From Serpula lacrymans var. lacrymans S7.9 (Eukaryota; Basidiomycota; Agaricomycetes; Boletales; Serpulaceae), in contig NW_006763292.1 in the NCBI RefSeq assembly GCF_000218685.1, positions 1,067,087 to 1,131,086 on the forward strand: DNA of 64,000 nt. The letters run 5' to 3'. Shown piece by piece: positions 21,414 to 32,479 of this stretch. The notes under the pieces are model-generated. The model saw nothing but the letters and a program-made list of their open reading frames with translations, did not search any database and was not told the origin of the DNA. Each line of letters starts with the position of its first letter. The first letter of the stretch is position 1. The translations under genes were made by a program, and so were the position numbers.

Positions 21414-21648
21414 TAATATACCTAAGTGAAACTCAGCCGCTGCCCGAGAGGCTATAGAAACGACTGAGGTATTCCTATACTAAACCCCCTACTACTTCTA
21501 GTCGGAGGTGCTACTCGCTACAGTATAATGACTCCTAGGGGTACAATTGTGCTCCTAGGAGAACAATGGTTACTCCATGGAGTGGTGGCTATGCTCCATG
21601 GAGAACAATGGTTGCTTTGGCAGAGACCGGGTTTATCCGGTTTTGTCA
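21414..21648 (-). repeat. 3' LTR of copia-A copy 1
   Basis: Read on the minus strand it starts TGACAAAACCGGATAAACC and ends ...CACTTAGGTATATTA. It has TCCATGGAG and CTCCTAGGAG palindromic motifs in its first half. 235 bp. Confidence 0.88.
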
Positions 21649-22781
21649 CTCCCACTCGAGTGCAACCGTAGTCCCATAGCTTTAGAGAATTTCCAGTGTT
21701 TTTCATGAGTGAGGGGTTCAGTGAGAATGTCTGCAACCATATCTCCTGTAGGAACGTATCTGATTACTGCCTCTCCCTTTGATACTAAGTCATCTCGGAT
21801 AAAATGATATTTCCGTTGAATGTGTTTTGTGCGAGCACAGAACTGTGGATTTCGTGTAAGAATGATAGCTGCTTGATTGTCACAGTGCAGTGTTGTAGGT
21901 CCATTTTGAGCATGTCCAATTTCTTCAAAAAATGTCCGAAGCCATGCAAGGTGTTGTCCAGCATTGCTCAATCTGGAGACATCTGTGCCATCATATTGTA
22001 GTTCCATGTCCCTGGTTGCTTTCAGATATCGGAGGACACATTTTGCAGCTTCCCAGTGATGGCTCCTTGGAGCTGAGCTATGCCTGCTTAGTATTCCAAC
22101 AACGTAGGCAATGTCTGGGCGGGTTCCGAGCATGGCATACATGAGGGAGCCTACAATTGAGAGGTATGACACTTGACGCCCTTCAATATGCATCTCGTGT
22201 TGCACAATATCTTCCCCTGGAGCATTTGCAAGGAGTTTTGATCCATGGGCCATTGGTGTCCATACTGGTTTGCAGTTCTTCATTCCAGTACGCTCCAGGA
22301 CTGTGTCAATGTATTGGCATTGCAATAGGGATATTGTTTTGTTTGAACAATCACGTTGGATTTCTATTCTGAGGATGCATTTTGCTTCTCCAAGGTCCCG
22401 CATTTTGAATATGGATTTGAGTTTGGCTTTTGTGATATCCATGAATTTCCGGGATGAAGCTCCTAGGAGGAGGTCATCTACATAGACAACAACAAAGCAT
22501 ATTTGTTTGTTGTCCCGGAATACATAGAGACATGTTTCTGCATTTAGTCTTGTGAAACCGAGCTCCTGGAGCTTGCGATCAAAAGTTTTGTTCCATGTAC
22601 GACCAGCTTGTTTTAACCCGTAGATGGATTTCTTCAATCTCCAGCAGTATCCAGGTTGGATAGGAACACCCCCTGGAGGAAGCATGTACAGTTCTTCTTC
22701 AAGTTCTCCATTGAGATAAGCTGTGGATACGTCCATTTGATCAAGTTCTAGGTCGTACTTTGCTGCCAGGGCTAGAATAAT
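21649..22781 (-). pseudogene. copia-A copy 1 reverse transcriptase-RNase H
   Basis: 367-codon frame from 22736 with QMDVSTAYLNGEL just before it, KKSIYGLKQAGRTWNK, the active-site FVVVYVDDLLLG, RNase H blocks LHCDNQAAIIL and KYHFIRDDLVS, and the terminal ADILTEPLTHEKHW. It is detached from the upstream part by TGA 22782-22784. The frame is otherwise uninterrupted and runs 3' into the LTR. Confidence 0.9.
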
Positions 22782-24167
22782 TCAGATTGACTCTAAGTTT
22801 GCAACCAGAGCAAAAACCTCCTGGTAATCAATCCCCTCCCTTTGAGTAAAACCTCGTGCAACAATCCAGAGTTTGTATCTTTCAATGTTTCCGTTTTGAT
22901 CAAACTTGATCCGGAACACAGGTTTTGATGTGATGGGTTTTACTCCCTTCGGAAGTGGAACAGTGTCATATACTGCATTAGTATTGAGACTTAGGAGTTC
23001 CTCCTCCAAGGCAGACTTCCATAATTCTCCATCCGGACGTGATAAGGCTTCTTTTAGTGTCCTTGGAAGGTCTGTGTTAGACGGACCGGTACTTGCTATT
23101 CCAGCAAAGAATGTCTCCTCTGTATCAGATGTATCTTGATGAACCTCAGGAGTGTTAGGTTTCTCCATGGAGTTGTCATGCTGCTCTTTTCGAGACTGTT
23201 CCTCATCTAGAGTCTTTTGATAATCTCGGTTTTTGTCTGCAGGACGAGTCTGGCGACTGCTTCTGCGTACTCCTAGGACTTCAGCAGGCATGGCTGCTCT
23301 TTTAGGAACTTGTGCAGGTACTCCACGGAGTAGACACATTTGTGTGTGTGTTGCCCCACTCACTCCTGCAGGTGTTGAATCACTCCTTGGAGGCGTAGGG
23401 TGACTCCTTGGAGGTGTTGTATGCCTTCCAGAAGCTGATCCAATGGACAGGCTGTCTAGCTGTATTCGGACTTTTTCCACATCAGCTGTCTGTATGTTGA
23501 GGGGCTGTCCTCCCACTGACTGTAACTCTACTTTGGCTTTCTGTTCTGAAGATGGCCAGTGTTCAGGTCTTGGTTGTAGAGACTGTTGTGGAGGGTGTCT
23601 TAGCTGATCAGGTGCTCCCACTGCTCTCGGAACGTCTCCACGGAGGTATTGCCCTACTGCTCTCGGAACATCTTCATGCTGATATGGTTCCGTTGCTTGT
23701 GGAATATCTCCTTGGAGATGTGGTTCCATTTGCAATTCATTTGGATCTTGGATCCAAGGGTCAGGATCATCCTCCAATGATTTTTGGTCTGGATAGTGAG
23801 CATTCTCTGGAATGAGTCCCTCCCACTGATCTGTGCTAGTGTCTGTGTTTCAGGGAGCAGTGTCATCCTTTTGTACCTTTCCGGATTCATTGAATATGAC
23901 ATGCCGACTGGAAAACACAGTCCGTTTTTCAGTGTCTAGGAGTTTGTAGGCTTGCTTTCCATGTGTGTAGCCAATCATTATGGCTTTGCACCCCTTGGAG
24001 TAAAACTTCCCTTGCCTTTTGTCTTTCGGAATCAAGGCATATGTTTGGCATCCTAAAGGGCGAAACAAAGTTGGATCAACTCTCCTTTTAAACAGTATTT
24101 CATATGGGGTCTTTCCATGGAGTCCTGATGCTGGGCTGCATGCTGTGATATATGCAGCTGTTTGCAT
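22782..24167 (-). pseudogene. copia-A copy 1 integrase C-terminus and linker
   Basis: 105-codon segment (MQTAAYITACSPASGLHGKTPYE, GKQAYKLLDTEKRTVFSSRHV) ending at TGA 23850-23852, then a 331-codon segment with a Pro/Arg-rich linker (TPPRSHPTPPRSDSTP), RRSSRQTRP, and the RT N-terminus (LSRPDGELWKSALEEELLSL, RYKLWIVARGFTQREGIDY). Confidence 0.88.
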
Positions 24168-24172
24168 GGCAT

Positions 24173-25582
24173 CTACCCAAAATGACTGGAATCATGGAGC
24201 ATAGTGGTTGCTAATGTAGCCAATGTCTGATTCATGCGTTCTGCAATGCCATTTTGTTCCGGAGTATCTGCAGCTGTAGTTTCTTGGATGACACCATCTC
24301 GTCGGAGTTGATTTTTGAATGCATTGCCAGTATGTTCTCCTCCCCCATCGCTCCGGAGGAATTCTGTGTATAGTGGAGTGAAGTTTTCTTCTCCCAAATG
24401 AGTCCGGAAGAATGTTTGGACATCTTCTTTCCATTGCTTGTATCGTTCCAGTGCTTCACTTTTATGTTTTAGGAAAGATATCCATAGAAATTTGGAGAAA
24501 TCATCTACAATGATAATCCAGTACCGAAAACCCTCCCTGGAAGTTGGTTTGATTGGTCCTCCAACATCTGTGTGCACAATTTGTATGGAGCACTTGGCTC
24601 GGTTTCCTCCAGTGGACTTGAAAGGTAATTTCTTCATCTTTCCTAAAGCACAAGGTTCACAAAACTCCGGGGTTCCGGTAAGGGTGTCTATGTCCTGGAG
24701 CTGTCTTTTTGTAACCATTCGTTGCAAGCGGTCCATTCCAATGTGTCCCATTCTCCTGTGCAATAAATTTACATCTACTGCTGCAAAAGCTGACTCCGGG
24801 TTGATTTCGGGTTTTGCTTGGATGTGATAAAGTCCTCGCTTGTGTAACGCAGTGAGGATAAGTTCCTCCTTTTTCCGAACTTCACAAGCATTTGACCCTG
24901 CTGGAAAAAGTGTTGATAACCCCGTTTTGGACAATTTGTGCACAGAGACAAGTGCTAACGTGAAGTTTGGCACAAGTAAGACATTTGACAGTGCAATATT
25001 GTAGTCCTTTTTGCCAACAGTTGCTTGTAGGATTACTGTTCCAATGCCAATAGCATTTACAGAGGATTCATCCCCAAAACTGATTGTCCTCGGAGGATGC
25101 AGAACATGGTATGTTCCTGGCTCAAACCAGGAGCGGTGAGGGACCATGTGGGATGTTGCTCCGGAGTCAATGATGATTGTTGTTTTGGTCTTATTGGGTT
25201 CCGACACAAGGTAAGCTTGAATGCGTTTAGCAAGGGGCTTGGAAATATGTACATGTTCCAATGCAATATGACTCTGTTCCTCCTTGGAGTCAGATCCAGA
25301 TGATTGCTCCGCCATATTTGCCTTTTCCTTCTCTTTTCCTTTATCCTTGTGTCTTTCCTTTTTCTTCTTCCTTTGACCTTTTTTAACTGACTGAAGTGTT
25401 TGACACTCCGAGGTGTTGTGTGATTTGGCTTTGTGGAAGTTACACCATTTCTCCTCGGATTTGAGTGCTGATTCAGAACCTCCAGGGGCCTTCCCTGACT
25501 GTTGTGCAACTTCTGCAGTGATCCGGATCTCAACTGCATCAAAGGTAAGTTTATTTTCTTCAATCGTGTTGATTACCGATGA
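24173..25582 (-). pseudogene. copia-A copy 1 gag zinc finger, protease and integrase core
   Basis: Continuous frame after the gag stop. It contains the gag CX2HX4HX4C finger (CNFHKAKSHNTSEC), a Lys-rich linker, protease IIIDSGATSHM, integrase HHCC (HRRMGHIG ... CEPCALGK), and DDE residues in VHTDVGGPI, RSDGGGEHTG and TPEQNGIAERMN. It ends in a false tail after the 10-nt deletion near 24188. The degenerate copy 3 keeps the undeleted KLPKSFWVDAMQ reading. Confidence 0.9.
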
Positions 25583-26095
25583 CTAAAATATTTGCCATTC
25601 CGCAGTGCATGGGAGAGATTGGAGAAGAGTGAAGGCAATAAGTTTGGTATCAACTCCTAGTTTCATTCCAGAGAGGTGTGAATCAATTGTCTGGATTTTT
25701 GCAATGTGGTCCTGGATAGGTGATGTCCCATCCCAGGACATTTTGGTGAGTTGCTTGAATGAATAGAAGGCCGAGGCAATGTTGGACGTTTGATGGAGTG
25801 AGACAAGTTTATCAAATAACTCCTTGGAGCTGGTGAGGTCTCCAGTCCTCATTAGGAGGGCATCAAAGATGTGGTCCTGGATGATTCCATGTGCCTTCTC
25901 ATCCTTAAGTATCCAGGTGATCTCAGGATCCTCCGAGGAGGTAGGTTTTCCTGGTGAGGGCTTAAGCTCCTCTCCAGTAACAACCCGGAGAACTTTTTCC
26001 CGACGTAGCTTTGAGATGATCCGGAGTTTCCATATCTGAAAATTGTTGGGTCCAGTGAGAACTGGACATGCGGATGTATCACGTGCTGTGGTCAT
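25583..26095 (-). pseudogene. copia-A copy 1 gag
   Basis: 170 codons from ATG 26095: MTTARDTSACPVLTGPNNF, WKLRIISKLR, SSKELFDKLVSLHQTS, YSFKQLTKMSWDG and LIAFTLLQSLP, a UBN2-type copia gag. It ends at an in-frame TAG that must originally have been sense, because the same frame continues through the gag zinc finger. Confidence 0.9.
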
Positions 26096-26164
26096 GGTTC
26101 CGAGGTTGCCGTTTCAAATAAGAATTATTTCCTGTGTAGCTTTTGCGCACTAGGGCTCATAACC

Positions 26165-26486
26165 TAATAAAACTAAGTGTAACTCAGCCGCTGCCTGAGA
26201 GGCTATAGAAATGACTTTATTATGTACCTATGTGAAACTACAATAGATGTTAGTTTAAGGTGATCTCTAATAAATGTAATGTAACATACCTCAGCCGCTG
26301 CCCGAGAGGCTATAGAAACGACTGAGGTATTCCTATACTAAACCCCCTACTACTTCTAGTCGGAGGTGCTACTCGCTACAGTATAATGACTCCTAGGAGA
26401 ACAATGGTTACTCCATGAAGTGGTGGCTATGCTCTATGGAGAACAATGGCTGCTTCGGCAGAGACCGGGTTTATCCGGTTTTGTCA
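26165..26486 (-). repeat. 5' LTR of copia-A copy 1 with an internal duplication
   Basis: 322 bp against 235 bp for the 3' LTR. The block CTCAGCCGCTGCC(C/T)GAGAGG occurs twice (about 26172-26205 and 26287-26320), separated by about 80 bp not found in the 3' LTR. The two LTRs of this element are therefore structurally different. Confidence 0.82.
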
Positions 26487-27084
26487 TATCTGAGCTTTAT
26501 AATGTGGGCAATATATAAAATAATTACAAACTTTATGCTTCTAAAGGCTTGCCCACTCCCAACTTGTTATGTCTAGGCCTGCAAGCCAGGTAATATCATG
26601 TGATAATCACCTATAGCCACATGATTCATACCAGTCACAGCTCAATCCAGTCACATGACATAATAATTCAGTGTGGTTACACAACTAGTTTTAGCCAAGA
26701 CTGTGGCAACACTATATGTGAATCTGAACAAGCTGTTGAGGTAGAAATAACAAATGCTCATCTGAGACAGTGGTTTACTCTTCTTCTGTCTTTGATGGGC
26801 AGGACCTTCCTCCACATTCTTGCTATCCTATTGGACAGATGTTACTTGTACAGGTCTTTTCACTGTGTTAATTACTGGATAATTTCTCCTATCTTATTTG
26901 TTCGCAATTGAGGTCCATGGCTGCCATTTATAATGTTTCCTCTTTCCATTGTGCCATAAGACTTGTGCTTCTTGCTTTACTTTGAAATTATTCTTGTTCA
27001 CAGATTTGTTTTGACAGCTTGATTTTATCATTTAAAGTGTTGCTACAACCTCATACTCATCCCCAAAATAACCTGCCCCCCATC
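26487..27084. other. No gene recognised
   Basis: A+T-rich, low-CpG sequence. A 103-codon open frame at 26600-26911 has no recognisable motif. Confidence 0.3.
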
Positions 27085-28177
27085 TCAATGGATAAAGCAT
27101 TACAAAACCAGCTCCATGCATTGCTCAGAGAATCCAAATAGCAAAGACACTCATATGCACTGCAGCAAGCACTAAATCTTCCTGAATGCAAACATTTTCC
27201 TTGGGTTGCTACTCAACAACAGAAGTCTGACATTATCCATGTGTGGCAAAGCCACTACACCTTTGATGCTTTTACAAGGAAGACTTGAGCCATTTGTGCT
27301 TGTAGGTTTGCCCCAATTCATATTCATATTGTCTATGCCTCCAAAATTGACTTTTCACTGTTGACTAACTTATTCCTCCCCTATCATGTTTTGCCGGACA
27401 ATTATGACTATGCCTTATACGACAAGGCAATCTTGCACATCAAAGGCCTCCACACACCTTGGTTACCCAGTGATCTCAACATTTGTAGGAGTTGTTGGCA
27501 CTGGTTGATTGAGAAGAAGAAGCAGCCATTAAATGTTACAATATACAATTTTTGGACTTCCAACTTTCAGTCTCCACTTCAACTTTCTTTCTCTTGTGGA
27601 CACTTGTGCCATGTGGCACTTTTCTTTACTTTCAATCACCACTTGTATCTTCACTTTCTCTTGCTGCACTGCTTCCTCTTATTTTTAGATACAAACTCTC
27701 TCACATGATGGAGCTGGTTACAAGGGCTGCACACTATGATATTATCAGCCACCATCCTTAGTAACTGTATAGTACAATATGTACAAATACCCTGTAGTAG
27801 TATATATACCCTAATAGATCAAGAAGACTCCTCAGTGAGTCCTCCTGTTGTTTACCCACAACAAACTCGGTCCTACCCTAAGGGAGATTATCCTTTCCTT
27901 CACTCACCCTTCTCTGCTTGTTCTCATTGTGCACCAGAGTGTACAAACTTTTTTGTTACATTAGATGCATTAGCTAACTTTCAATATTGTGGCCACCACC
28001 ATGTTCCTGCTACTGAATCTAATGCATTTTCTGCTGCTAGTATATAGTATATTTGACAAAAGTGTGGTATCTTGTGCATGTGCAACCATTCATTTGCATC
28101 TATTTATGGACAATACTTCATGCAGTGATCCTACTGCCTCTGAATGCTACATTTGGGGCAATATAGCCATGATCCCT
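27085..28177 (+). pseudogene. Helitron-type polyprotein N-terminal remnant
   Basis: Blocks appear in order: IDFSLLTNLFLPYHVLPDNYDY, KAILHIKGLHTPW and ICRSCWHWLIEKKKQPLN, then (after a nested LTR) ALANFQYCGHHHVPA, SCACATIHLHLF and SECYIWGNIAMIP. This series (zinc-like CxxC, ALANFQYYG, ARATRITHLY, SQRYxRGNVAIIPQ) is what precedes the Helitron-like N domain in many Agaricomycete Helitron proteins (DUF6570-type region). The rest of the Helitron and its Rep and helicase domains are absent here. Identification is from pattern memory only. Confidence 0.5.
27534..27960 (+). mobile_element. Solo LTR, family D (copy 5)
   Basis: TGTTACAATATACAATTTTTGG...TTTTTTGTTACA, flanks TTAAA (27529-27533) and TTAGA (27961-27965), a decayed 5-bp duplication. 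Excision joins KKQPLN to ALANFQYC of the Helitron-type remnant. Confidence 0.88.
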
Positions 28178-28189
28178 TAAGGCTCGGTT

Positions 28190-29540
28190 CAATTGTGACA
28201 AGTATTGCCCCCTTTAGTGACCAGTAGAAAAATCAAGAACAGGATGAAGACAATAATATCCTAGGTGACATTTCTGATGACCATCCTCAGCCTATTCACT
28301 CTCATTCAAACACTGGAGAAGACAATGAAGCCTCTGGATCAAGATAGCAATCATGGTGGAGCCAACTCTCAGTCTTTGGATAATAACATAGTAAGTGTTC
28401 CTTCTCCTTTGTTTTAAGGCTTACCTATACTACATTTTTATAAGGTTGTTTAAAGTTCAACAACAATTACTTCCAGCTCAGGATCAACTTCACATAGTTC
28501 TAGTCCTAGCATTTTACGTCTCTCCATCAAACCATCATCCTCCAAGACTAAGCTAAGTTCTATAGCTTGCTCAACTTTGAGATATATTGCTAGTCTTGGT
28601 CACAAAGCTATGAGGACATACACCATCACTCAAAATGGCCTTTCCAAACCCTCTCAATCATTCATCTATCTGCTGGGACTTATTAGTTAAAGCTACCAGT
28701 AAAAACAAATCTACTACCTCCTTGGCCAACAAAATGAAGATTTTATAGGATGACCAAGACTTGAAAGCTCAAGTATTGGAATGTGTGAGTACAACTTATT
28801 ATAGCAAACATATATTAATTCCATTCAAGTTCCTCCTACATATCAAATCAAACAGTTCCACAATAGAGAGGAGCTGGGAGATTTTATTCCATGGATGATC
28901 AACTCTGGTGCGTTAATCAATGCAAGTATAAACTTCAAGGTATTTTTTTGTCCTCATAAAAATATATACAATCTGATTTATTGTATAGGATAAAACATCT
29001 GACATTATGCAACCATGGAAAAACAACATCTTCAAAATGCTCTTTCAAAGTCAGTGGTGGGGACCTAAAGGTGAAATATGGTAAGAAAATCAACTAATGC
29101 CCCTGCACTTGCCCTGGTAGCATGCTCTGTAAGGTTTTTCTTACTCTTTTATTTGTAAATTTAATTGTATATTTAGGTTGAATGTGCTTTACTTGGCACT
29201 ATCAACAATAAATTGGTAGAATTCTCTGAGAATTCATTTGCTCCAAGGTATGTACAATTTGTTTTCTGGTTATTTTATATATTTGCCTTATTTAATTCAT
29301 AGATGGGAGCATTTGAATCTAATTCAAGAGTTCAGGGAGTGTTCCCCAACACATCTGGCAAGTGTGTTTGGTGATATTGAAGAGTTTGTATGGTAAATTG
29401 TTCACTCTAATTTTTTAATTTTCTTTTTCTTATATTTTATAGGGGCGGTCCCAGTACTTTGGCTTTATCTGAATCCTCTTATCCCATATTTGACTTCAAT
29501 GATTTAGAGGAGGCAGCTATGTCTTTTAAGCAGTAATCTC
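28190..29540 (+). pseudogene. DUF6532-like protein (copy 2), several exons, broken
   Basis: Ser-rich N-terminal part (about 28460-28560), then HNREELGDFIPWMINSGALINASINFK (28860-28940), an intron, DKTSDIMQPWKNNIFKMLF, APALALVACS, an intron, ECALLGTINNKLVEFSENSFAPR, an intron, WEHLNLIQEFRECSPTHLA, an intron, and the end SESSYPIFDFNDLEEAA ... MSFKQ at about 29537. Intron ends are GT-AG. The block order matches the minus-strand copy at 6606-7140. In-frame stops in the first half indicate a pseudogene. The function of DUF6532 is unknown. Confidence 0.5.
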
Positions 29541-29924
29541 ATATACTTGTAGCTGTCATTTATATATTGCGCTTTTATAATTCATTGAAGTTTTAACTGT
29601 TTTTACATTTTGAAAATGAGTGGAAGTGAAATGCTCTGGATTGATCTAGTTAGCTTTGAATGGTATTTAGAGGAATTAGAGTCATTTATATCAATTCATT
29701 GCAAGGCCTTATACAGCTGGGGTGACTTTGATATATTTGACTTTTTATGCTATAGGCAATTCCTATATGCTATAAGCCTGCACATTTTTGCATCTGGTGC
29801 ACTATAGCAAGGGACTTTGTAAGATTTGCATTTACAGATCTGAACAGATCTGAGTGATATTTTTGCTATAATAGCATATTTTTTGTATTTCTTTGCATTT
29901 ATAGCCACATTATGTTTTCCTGAT
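29541..29924. other. No gene recognised, A+T-rich
   Basis: Contains several TATAG/CTATA motifs like those at 50.5, 61.3 and 63 kb. No coding signal. Confidence 0.3.
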
Positions 29925-30070
29925 AAAGTATGAGAATATGTGGTGAAAATGTATGGCAGACTAGAAATCTGGTGCAGCAAAATCAGAGCAGATATCTGGA
30001 GTACCATGTGGGGGTGAGGTATAGGACTATACCAAATGATATTCAGAGGGGACTGAGGATAGATCTGACA
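29925..30070 (-). mobile_element. LTR family C fragment (copy 2), 5' part only
   Basis: The minus strand starts TGTCAGATCTATCC and contains CACCCCCACATGGTACTCC and CTGCACCAGATTTCTAGTC, colinear with LTR C copy 1. It is truncated at its inner side. Its outer end abuts the tRNA-like repeat. Confidence 0.7.
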
Positions 30071-30244
30071 AATTATGACATTTGTTTATAGTATGAGAAA
30101 ACATGCATTGGCCAGGGCTTGAACCTGGGACTCCAGCTTTCATGGTCTGGTGCTTTACCAAATAAGCTACCAAGGCGTATTTGAAAAGCATACTGATTGG
30201 TTGCATGCCCAGAAGGTCCAGAATCACTGTACACGGGTGTGGAT
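30065..30244 (-). repeat. 180-bp repeat carrying a tRNA-Met-like unit (copy 1)
   Basis: Inverted, near-identical to 35242-35426: about 65 bp of shared leader, the 73-nt tRNA-like unit, and a tail ending TGTCATAATTTGTCAG. The shared leader and tail mean a larger segment was duplicated, not just a tRNA. Confidence 0.8.
30104..30176 (-). tRNA. tRNA-Met(CAT)-like pseudogene
   Basis: Acceptor arm GCCTTGG with CCAATGC (6 of 7 pairs), D-stem GCTT/AAGC with a box A-like TAGCTTATTTGGTAAAGC, T-arm CCAGG TTCAAGC CCTGG (box B). The anticodon arm CCAG-A-CCATGAAAG-CTGG contains CAT but is misfolded compared with a normal 5-bp stem and 7-nt loop, so probably not functional. Confidence 0.55.
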
Positions 30245-30487
30245 CCCATTGTGTTGTGATAAGATCCACAACTTCCAGGGCAACAGAGGAGGCCCAGGAT
30301 AATTGCATAGTGAATTGGGTGGATCCTTCAGGTTTACAAGCTTGGTGGAAGGGGACTGCGTTTACAAGGGATATGTAGCCATGAGGTAAGAGATCAGAGT
30401 TGATGTTGGTTGGGCATTCAAAGTCTCCGGAGTACAGAATGAGATAGTGTTTAGTACCCTGTTAATTGATGGATTGTAGCAGGTGAG

Positions 30488-31640
30488 CTAATTATATCCC
30501 AGAACTGCAGAGCAGGATAAATCCAATGAGGTGACATATATAATTGCTGCAGTGGCATAAGCTTTTGCAGTGCTGGAGGAGGATTTAGGACACAACTTTG
30601 CATTGTGACCGGCTTGTCCGCAGAACAGACAAAAATTGTTGTTAAAACAGTGTTTGTATTCTTCCAGAGTGAGTTTACCTTCCTTGCCCAGGTTATTGGT
30701 CAAATTTAGAGTTTTTGGAGCAGGCAAGTGATGGGAGTAGGAATAGAAAGAGGAGTTTCTGTGGGGTGTAGGTTTTGCGGAAGTCAAGGAGGACTACTTG
30801 GAGGAGGAGGATGTGGTATTGGTGTTAGATGAGGACTCGGGCTGGGTAGTAGTTTCCCTACTGAATCCACTGCATTGTTCCCAATAATGAGAGTTAATGG
30901 CTTGAGTGAGGATTTGTAACTCCACAAGGGTGTCCAGTTTTCTGATGCAGGAGATATTGTCCTTAATCCTTGAAGGGAATCCCTTGTAGAACTGATGACA
31001 GAGTGTGCCTTCATCCCACCCCCGGATTTGGGATGCAAGACAGTTGAATTTAACCATGTACTTGTTCAGACATTGGTTTTCATGCATCTGGAGGTGTTCA
31101 ATCTGGGACTCCACATCTTTGGTGGGATTGTGAAGCCCAAAGTTGGAGCAGAGTTCAGAGAGGAACTCAGAGTAATTGTCCATCCAGATGGGAATAGTGG
31201 CAAGATTGTCTGGGTCAGGATATCAGGTTCAAACCAATCCAACATCATTCCCTTAAGGAAGGAAATAATATAGTTGATTTTTGCCCGGTCAGTATGGAAT
31301 GTGCCTGGACAGTTGTTAAAGTTCAGTTGACACTGCACAATGAAGGAGTGAAGGTTCCTGGGATCAGAGCCATTGAGAGTGTCTGGCTCTCCAATCTTAG
31401 TATGTGCAGAACCACAGTGGGAGTTGTGTCTGAAGGATTTGACAAACAAGGTAATTGCCTGGGCCAGAGTGAGATTGTTGGTATCCTAATTCTCCAGCTC
31501 ATTGCAAGGTAGCTCAGCAGGAGTGAGCATCAGAGAGTCTGGAGCTGGGGTCAGGGCACAAGGAGAGTTGGGAGGGATTGGGGAACCCCTGGGGGTATGG
31601 GGTAAGTCGGACATTGGGAGGTCATGAAGATAGATGGATT
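30488..31640 (-). pseudogene. Ty3/gypsy-like gag remnant
   Basis: Minus-strand blocks DPRNLHSFIVQCQLNF, AKINYIISFLKGMMLDWFEP, YSEFLSELCSNFGLHNP, VESQIEHLQMHENQCLNKY and WDEGTLCHQFYKGFPSRIKD, with a CX2CX4HX4C zinc knuckle CLFCGQAGHNAKLC at about 30600-30640. This is a retrotrans_gag capsid followed by a knuckle. Frameshifts occur near 31190 and 30790. The family C LTR in the same orientation immediately upstream (31763-32241) is its likely 5' LTR. No protease or polymerase follows. Confidence 0.82.
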
Positions 31641-31762
31641 GCGCCTCTAGAGGTCGACAAGTAGAAAAACTGTGAAATTCAGTGTTGCCCTATGAGGTAT
31701 TACATACGTGTTTGACCATGGGAGAAATATAGAGTGTCTGGGAAGTGTCAGTTCAAATATAC

Positions 31763-32241
31763 TGTCAAAACCATGACCTTTAGAGTGATTGGAGTTTGGA
31801 GTATAAAAATGGGGTGGGGAGCAGAACGGAGTACAAGATTGGGAGCTGATTTAGCTCATGCGCTAGGCCCTTTTGCGGACCTTGGTCCCTAACTTGACAG
31901 AGTGAATAGGTGAGATTAAAGGATGAAAGGTGGAGAGGAGTAAAGGTCCTTCGTAGAAGGACTGGAAAACTTAAAAGAAGACTTTGGATAAAGGTGGGGG
32001 GAACTAGTTGATATTTGAACTGCAGGAACGGAGTACAGGAACTACAGCTTATATACTATCAGAGGGATTAGAGTTCATAAGGAGTAATTTGTAATGTAGG
32101 TACATAATATCCTCATGGATCCTGTAGTTTAAACCTTATAGTACACTCCCCTCACATACAATTTCCCTTCACTAGAATATTAGAATATGTGGAGAAAATG
32201 TATGGCGGACTAGAAGTCTGGTGCAGGAGAATCAGAGTGGA
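31763..32241 (-). mobile_element. LTR family C (copy 3), 5' LTR of the gag remnant, truncated
   Basis: Colinear with copies 1 and 4 on the minus strand, ending in TTTTGACA at 31763. It contains the family's GTACTCCGTT and CTAGCGCATGAGC-like segments. Its 5' portion stops at the Tc1-type element at 32244. Confidence 0.75.
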
Positions 32242-32243
32242 TA

Positions 32244-32462
32244 CACTGAGCAACAAAACTGTCTCAATATTAGCAATGTTTTAATTGTTGAGTGAATAAC
32301 TTGTGCACTATCGATGCTAGACCCCTAAACCCACATATTATTAGATAGCCCTAATTGAGGGCCTTCTTACTGTATATACATTGCTGAAGTAATTCTTGTT
32401 ATATCAGTCAATATTCACACATTGATCCGCTATACTTATTGGGACAGTTTTGTCGCTTATAG
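32244..32462. mobile_element. 219-bp Tc1/mariner-type MITE
   Basis: Inverted ends GAGCAACAAAACTGTCTCAATA and TATTGGGACAGTTTTGTCGC, with TA on both sides (32242-32243 and 32463-32464), the target used by Tc1/mariner. It has no coding sequence. It abuts the end of a Tc1 transposase remnant, so it could alternatively be a rearranged terminus of that element. Confidence 0.6.
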
Positions 32463-32479
32463 TAAGGGTATCAGAAATC

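Larger units (their letters stand above)
21414..26486 (-). mobile_element. Ty1/copia element copia-A, copy 1
   Basis: Nearly full-length element on the minus strand: 5' LTR 26165-26486, leader, gag, protease-integrase-RT-RNase H, 3' LTR 21414-21648. Just inside the 5' LTR the sequence GGTTATGAGCCC may be the primer-binding site. The outer flanks (TATCT at the 5' side, CCTGC at the 3' side) do not form a target duplication. Four lesions interrupt the polyprotein: TAG at the end of gag (25583-25585), a 10-nt deletion in integrase near 24188, TGA at 23850-23852 and TGA at 22782-22784. All four are shared with copy 2. It is therefore non-autonomous. Confidence 0.92.

Noticed and set aside
25057..25563. 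168-codon minus-strand frame starting MKKINLPLMQL (same at 44674-45180)
   Set aside because: Overlaps the gag finger/protease frame of copia-A in another frame; it is a shadow, duplicated only because the element is.
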